NCBI GenBank assembly: GCA_020633955.1
Contig: JACKCP010000020.1
Span: 1 to 36,264, forward strand
Reading direction: 5' to 3'
Length of the DNA stretch: 36,264 bases
From: Desulfobacteraceae bacterium
GTDB lineage: Bacteria > Desulfobacterota > Desulfobacteria > Desulfobacterales > JACKCP01
In this document: piece by piece, positions 31,915-36,264 of the stretch
How positions within the stretch are numbered: the first letter of the stretch is position 1
How the letters are laid out: each line of letters opens with the position of its first letter
Notes under the pieces: model-generated
Told to the model about the DNA's origin: nothing
The model's input: only the letters and a program-made list of their open reading frames with translations
The model's database searches: none
Made by a program: the position numbers and the translations under genes

Positions 31915-33247
31915 ATTTTGCAATTGTATGTTTTACAGCCTTTGAAATAAACTCACATGCTTCATCAGCCATTTCCATGGTTTCTGCTTCACACATGATT
32001 CGTATCATGTTCTGGGTTCCTGAATATCTGACAAGCACCCTTCCCCCCTTATCCAGCTTTTTTTCAATTGTATTGATTGCATTTTTCAGTTCAGGAATTT
32101 CCTCAATAGGCTTTTTTTCCTCAACTTCAATATTAACAAGTTTTTGTGGATATATATTGATGCTTTTTTTAAGCTCAGATAATTTTTTACCTGATTTTGC
32201 AACAATTTCAGAAAGAATTACCCCTGATAATATTCCATCACCTGTATTCTGGTAATCAAGGAAAATAATATGGCCGGAGTCCTCTCCACCAAGTCTTGCA
32301 TTTTCTTCAAGCATTGCCTCATAAACATATCTGTCGCCTACTTTGGTCATTATATGGGAAATACTTTTTTCCTCGCAAAATTTTTTCAGTCCCAGGTTTG
32401 ACATTACAGTTGAAACAATTTTTTTTTCATTAAAAAAATCAGCAGCAATTGCAAGAATCTGATCTCCTGTAACTTTTTCACCTTTATCATCTATAGCAAT
32501 AAGTCTGTCGCCGTCTCCATCAAATGCAAGCCCAAAGTCTGCTTTTTCAGATATTACGGCACTGCTCAGATCACTTGTATGTTCTGAACCGCAGTTTTTA
32601 TTTATATTATAGCCGTCTGGCTTATCATTAATTACTGATACCAGTGCTCCAAGTTCCCTGAATACAGCTGGTGAAATCTCGTAACAGGCTCCGTTTGAGG
32701 CATCAAGAACAATTTTTTTCCCTGAAAGTATTTTTTTATTTTTAGAATAATTGACTATTAGTTCCTTGTATAAATTAATAAACTTTTCATGTGATTTTTT
32801 TATTATTCCGGGTTCTGTTTCATAATTTTCAAATTTTTTTGAATAAAAAATTTCTGTAATTTCATTTTGTTCTTTATCAGTGAGTTTTTTACCGCTTCCC
32901 TTAAAGAACTTAATTCCGTTGTCAAAATAAGGATTATGTGAGGCTGAAATCATAACTGATAAATCTGAATCTGATTTCGCTGTAACATATGAAAGTGCCG
33001 GAGTTGGAAGAACTTCAGCAAGTTCAACATCAAGACCCATGGATGTAAAACCAGCACAAAGAGCTGATTCTATCATAAATCCCGAGGCTCTTGTGTCCTT
33101 TCCAATAATTACTTTTTTTGATTTAATATTATTTGATTCATAAAAAAAACAGGCAGTTGCCCTGGCAATATTTAAAATTAATTCAGGAATAATTGGATAT
33201 GTATTTGCTTTTCCGCGAATTCCGTCAGTTCCAAATAGTTTTCTCAT
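31913..33247 (-). CDS. glmM: phosphoglucosamine mutase
   Basis: A 444-aa enzyme that converts glucosamine-6-phosphate to glucosamine-1-phosphate for peptidoglycan and LPS precursors. It shows the family start MRKLFGTDGIRG, the active-site phosphoserine loop ISASHNPYFDNGIKFF (Ser103), the metal loop DGDGDR (243-248) and the phosphate-binding RYSGTQNMIRIM near the C-terminus, where Gln replaces the more common Glu. It begins 5 nt after the stop of the upstream beta-helix protein gene, so the two are one transcript and likely one pathway. Confidence 0.95.
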   Translation of the reverse strand: MRKLFGTDGIRGKANTYPIIPELILNIARATACFFYESNNIKSKKVIIGKDTRASGFMIESALCAGFTSMGLDVELAEVLPTPALSYVTAKSDSDLSVMISASHNPYFDNGIKFFKGSGKKLTDKEQNEITEIFYSKKFENYETEPGIIKKSHEKFINLYKELIVNYSKNKKILSGKKIVLDASNGACYEISPAVFRELGALVSVINDKPDGYNINKNCGSEHTSDLSSAVISEKADFGLAFDGDGDRLIAIDDKGEKVTGDQILAIAADFFNEKKIVSTVMSNLGLKKFCEEKSISHIMTKVGDRYVYEAMLEENARLGGEDSGHIIFLDYQNTGDGILSGVILSEIVAKSGKKLSELKKSINIYPQKLVNIEVEEKKPIEEIPELKNAINTIEKKLDKGGRVLVRYSGTQNMIRIMCEAETMEMADEACEFISKAVKHTIAK

Positions 33248-33252
33248 GTTTT

Positions 33253-34470
33253 TTATTCCCTGATGTCAAATTTGTTCAAGATTAAAGACAATTCTTCAGT
33301 TATGTTAAATACTATTTTTTTCAGCCATAACACACCGTAATTTATTGAATTATCATTCATTAAATGAATCGTATCAAGATAGGATAAATTGTCTTTATTT
33401 TCAAAATTATTTAAAAACTCATCCCTTTCTTTTACGCATAGATTCTCTGACTCCATAAATTTAAAAATCAAATCAAAAATTTTTGAAGTATTTTCACAAT
33501 AATTTTCTTTTAATTCAATAAGTTTTGAGTTTCTACCTTCTTTTTTTAAAATATCTATACCTGAGCTTACCTTTGAGGACAGCTTTTTCAGCTGATTAAC
33601 CCTTTCTATTACTGCATCATTTATTGTTAATATTGAAAAATCATAAATTTTTTGATTTAAAAAATTTTTTCTTACAAACATGTACCAGTTTTTTAAAGCA
33701 ATCAGATTTGAGATATAGAATAAATTGTTTTTTAAAATTTTGTTTAATGAAAGGTAAATACCAGTTTTTACTTCTGTATTCAAATTTTTGTGTAAATTTT
33801 CAAAAATCAGTCTGTTTTCTCTTAGTTCATCACGTCTTAAAATTGATCCTGCAGCACTTGTGCACCCAAAACCTATTCTTAAAGGCCCCACCAGTCCGCC
33901 CTGCCCTCCAAGAAATATTGGCGGTTTATTTAAAAAAACACCTTCAAAAACATTTCCCATTAAAGAAGGAGTTGCCTTATCCTGATTTGGAGTAAAATTA
34001 AAATGAATAAAAGAGCTTCCCACTTCACTGTGATTTTTTGAAGAAGTTCCTCCTGTGAGCATGCAGTCGCAGAAATTTATAAGACTTCCAAGGGTGGCAT
34101 AGGGAAAAAGAATTGTCTGTTTTATTCCGCATGTATGGGCAATGGAAGATTTTTCTTCAAGAATACACCCTTTTCTCACATGTGCATTTGATCCTGTTTT
34201 AGAATCTTCCAAAAAAACAGAACCCGAAAAATAACCAGATCCAAAAATACTGTTTTTATCAGCAACACAGTTTTCAATGGTTGCAGGACCTTCTTTTCCT
34301 ACAATGCATCCCTTTGAAATATATGTTTTTTCTCCGGACAGTCTGGCCCCGTGGTTTAAAACTGCTCCTGGTTCAATATTATTTATATCAATGGTTTTAT
34401 CTATTATAACTGAATATGGATTTTCTATCAAAACCCCTTTTTGAATGAGTTTTTCAATAATTTTGTCCAT
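33253..34470 (-). CDS. left-handed beta-helix protein, GlmU acyltransferase-like
   Basis: A 405-aa protein. Residues 15-210 show hexapeptide-repeat character of a left-handed beta helix (for example GAVLNHGARL, SKGCIVGKEG, GSNAHVRKGCI). The stretch GTSSKNHSEVGSSFIHFNFT (141-160), followed by NQDKATPSLMGN, recalls the acetyltransferase active-site region of GlmU. Residues about 220-405 are helical and not recognised. There is no N-terminal nucleotidyltransferase domain, so it is not full GlmU. Co-transcription with glmM suggests work on amino-sugar phosphates, perhaps acetyl transfer to glucosamine-1-phosphate; a purely structural role is possible. GGAG precedes its ATG. Confidence 0.75.
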   Translation of the reverse strand: MDKIIEKLIQKGVLIENPYSVIIDKTIDINNIEPGAVLNHGARLSGEKTYISKGCIVGKEGPATIENCVADKNSIFGSGYFSGSVFLEDSKTGSNAHVRKGCILEEKSSIAHTCGIKQTILFPYATLGSLINFCDCMLTGGTSSKNHSEVGSSFIHFNFTPNQDKATPSLMGNVFEGVFLNKPPIFLGGQGGLVGPLRIGFGCTSAAGSILRRDELRENRLIFENLHKNLNTEVKTGIYLSLNKILKNNLFYISNLIALKNWYMFVRKNFLNQKIYDFSILTINDAVIERVNQLKKLSSKVSSGIDILKKEGRNSKLIELKENYCENTSKIFDLIFKFMESENLCVKERDEFLNNFENKDNLSYLDTIHLMNDNSINYGVLWLKKIVFNITEELSLILNKFDIRE

Positions 34471-34585
34471 TTATTCTCCGTTTTAATTTTGAACTTAAAG
34501 TTGATTTTTGGTGGCAAAATGTTATAAATCTCCAACACTTTAGCATTTAATAAATGATTATCAATCATAATTTCAAGGTAAATTA

Positions 34586-36157
34586 ATGTATCCTCACTCA
34601 CTTGACAATAAATTGTTCAGGCATTCATTTAATTTCACAAATTCAGATAAAGTTCTTAAAAATCTGATTTCAGATGAAAAAAGATTTGAAAATTTTTCAA
34701 AAAAAGGAGCTGAAGTTTTTTTTGATTATTCAAGGCAGCTTATTGACAGCACCTCGCTTGAACTGCTTTACGAACTTGCCAGTATAAATGGGGTAAAAGA
34801 AAAATTTTTATCAATGTGCAGAGGTGAAATTGTAAATAAAACTGAAAAAAGAGAAGCACTTCATACATTGTGCAGAGCAAATGAAAGCAGCCATCCTCTT
34901 TACAGTGAAATTAAAAGAGTCAAAAATGAAATTAAAGATTATTCCTTGAAAATTCATGAAGGAAAATTTCTTTCATCAAACGGAAAAAGGTTTGAAAATA
35001 TCTGTGTTGTCGGTATTGGAGGTTCAAACCTTGGTACTGAGTTTGTTATCACAGCCCTTTCCCACAGAGAAAAATACTTAAATCCTTTTTTTATATCAAC
35101 CTGTGATCCAGGGGAATTTTTTTCATTTAATAAAAAAGCTGAAATTGAAACAACACTTTTTATCATTATTTCAAAATCCTATACAACAAGAGAAGTAATG
35201 ATAAATGAGTCTCTAATTATAAATGAACTCATCAAAAACAATCTCGATCCCAAAAAGCATATTGTAAGAATAACAGCCAAGGACAGCCCTGGAGATTTGC
35301 CTGAATTTAAAGTTTTTCATATGTTTGATTCAATTGGCGGAAGGTACAGTGTATCATCTGCAGTTGGAGGGCTTCCCATTTCTCTTGTTTACGGATTTGA
35401 TGTCTTTGAAGAGTTTTTGAATGGAATGCACGAAATGGATGATTACTGCAAAAATTCAGATATAAAGGAAAATATCTGCCTGAAGGCCGCTCTGATTGAT
35501 ATCTGGAACAGCGTATATCTTGATCTTCCTGCACTTGCAATAATCCCCTACTCTTCATATCTTGAAAAACTCCATTTTCATATTCAGCAGCTTTATATGG
35601 AAAGTAATGGTAAGAAAATTTCAGAAAATAATGATTTTTTAAATTACAATACCTCCATGATAATTTTTGGAGAAACAGGCAGTAAGGCACAACACTCATT
35701 TTTTCAGCTTTTCCATCAGGGAAGGAGTATACCTGTTGAGTTTATAGGAGTATTATCCTGTCCACACAAAGATTTTTTTCATTATCAAAATCTTTCAGGA
35801 AATGATGAGCTTTTTGCAAATCTTCTTGCACAGGCAGACGTTCTTGCAGCTGGCAGAGATGAGAATTCACCCCAGAAAAAATGCCTTGGGAACAGACCAA
35901 GTTCCATCATCACCATAAATAATTTGAATCCGGATTCTATTGGAAGACTTGTATCCTTTTATGAAGCAAGAACTGTAATGGCAGGTTTTCTATGGAATAT
36001 AAACCCATTTGACCAGTTTGGAGTTGAAGCCGGAAAAATTCTTGCAAATGAAAAAAGGGAAGTTTTAAAAAAAGCATTAAACCATAATATTTTTCCCGAA
36101 AATAATAAAAGTGACAATTATTATGCAAGGGCTCTTGCCTCAGGAAAAAACATTTAA
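34586..36157 (+). CDS. pgi: glucose-6-phosphate isomerase
   Basis: A 523-aa enzyme that interconverts glucose-6-phosphate and fructose-6-phosphate. Two SIS domains are visible: VVGIGGSNLGTEFV (141-154) and SKSYTTREVM for phosphate binding, then GGRYSVSSAVGGLP. Likely catalytic residues are Glu339 (MESNGK), His370 (AQHSFFQLFHQG) and Lys484 (FGVEAGK). The usual GTNGQH signature reads GSKAQH. The N-terminus is shorter than in the E. coli enzyme (549 aa). AAGGT precedes the ATG. Its product feeds amino-sugar synthesis, in keeping with the divergent glmM-containing transcript. Confidence 0.94.
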   Translation: MYPHSLDNKLFRHSFNFTNSDKVLKNLISDEKRFENFSKKGAEVFFDYSRQLIDSTSLELLYELASINGVKEKFLSMCRGEIVNKTEKREALHTLCRANESSHPLYSEIKRVKNEIKDYSLKIHEGKFLSSNGKRFENICVVGIGGSNLGTEFVITALSHREKYLNPFFISTCDPGEFFSFNKKAEIETTLFIIISKSYTTREVMINESLIINELIKNNLDPKKHIVRITAKDSPGDLPEFKVFHMFDSIGGRYSVSSAVGGLPISLVYGFDVFEEFLNGMHEMDDYCKNSDIKENICLKAALIDIWNSVYLDLPALAIIPYSSYLEKLHFHIQQLYMESNGKKISENNDFLNYNTSMIIFGETGSKAQHSFFQLFHQGRSIPVEFIGVLSCPHKDFFHYQNLSGNDELFANLLAQADVLAAGRDENSPQKKCLGNRPSSIITINNLNPDSIGRLVSFYEARTVMAGFLWNINPFDQFGVEAGKILANEKREVLKKALNHNIFPENNKSDNYYARALASGKNI

Positions 36158-36264
36158 TTGGTTACAGGTGCATCTAAAGATTAAGGAACAGGATTTCTAA
36201 TGTTTGAATTCCCTGCTTTTATTATTTGTATTGAAAAAAATTAAATTCCTATGAACTTCCCGGC
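36158..36264. other. window end, no gene seen
   Basis: About 107 AT-rich bases follow pgi. I see no convincing terminator hairpin and no complete reading frame before the window ends. Confidence 0.4.

Noticed and set aside
34550..34571. Fur-box-like ATGATTATCAATCAT before pgi
   Set aside because: Only a half-match to the Fur consensus in a very AT-rich region and before a sugar metabolism gene; likely chance.

Overview
The window is AT-rich, gene-dense chromosomal DNA from an anaerobic-type Gram-negative bacterium. The best guess is a member of the Desulfobacterota (former Deltaproteobacteria), Desulfobacterales-like. The reasons are the tmRNA tag peptide (ADDYNYAVAA), a large multi-PAS hybrid kinase, a FeoA/FeoB ferrous iron system with a DtxR-type repressor, outer-membrane TonB receptors, and the non-mevalonate isoprenoid genes. 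The taxonomic call is inference; no rRNA is present.

Region by region: (1) 34-381 minus strand, tmRNA ssrA with its own promoter. (2) 740-7057 plus, a 1701-aa soluble multi-sensor hybrid histidine kinase followed by a receiver/HD-GYP response regulator, probably a phosphorelay that ends in cyclic-di-GMP breakdown. (3) 7127-19687 plus, a 12.5-kb metal-acquisition island. It holds a DtxR/MntR-type regulator, an orphan 97-aa protein, a structured RNA leader, feoA-feoB, a small Cys-containing secreted protein, two DUF4198 (COG5266) secreted proteins, an LbtU-like porin, two TonB-dependent receptors, a 50-aa FeoB-associated Cys-rich membrane protein, and a divergent CcsA/ResB-like membrane pair. 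Terminators split the island into modules. (4) 19688-20126, an intergenic stretch with a nested inverted-repeat element. (5) 20127-21068 plus, a lipoprotein alpha/beta hydrolase. (6) 21387-30701 minus, recX and an aminotransferase, then the run xseA-xseB-ispA-dxs-tlyA-EF-G-like. (7) 31183-31863 plus, a Bax inhibitor-1 family protein. (8) 31913-34470 minus, glmM and a left-handed beta-helix acyltransferase-like protein. (9) 34586-36157 plus, glucose-6-phosphate isomerase.

The most interesting part is the metal island. An iron- or manganese-type repressor sits beside FeoAB. The feoA leader can fold either into a compact branched structure or into a strong intrinsic terminator, which suggests riboswitch-like attenuation. 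Three secreted proteins in the island are each predicted to begin, after signal-peptide removal, with histidine, a possible metal-binding N-terminus. A CcsA/ResB-like pair with an altered tryptophan-rich motif is translationally coupled to a TonB receptor. This points to metal or haem handling in uptake rather than ordinary cytochrome c maturation. The combined function is inference from neighbourhood and motifs.
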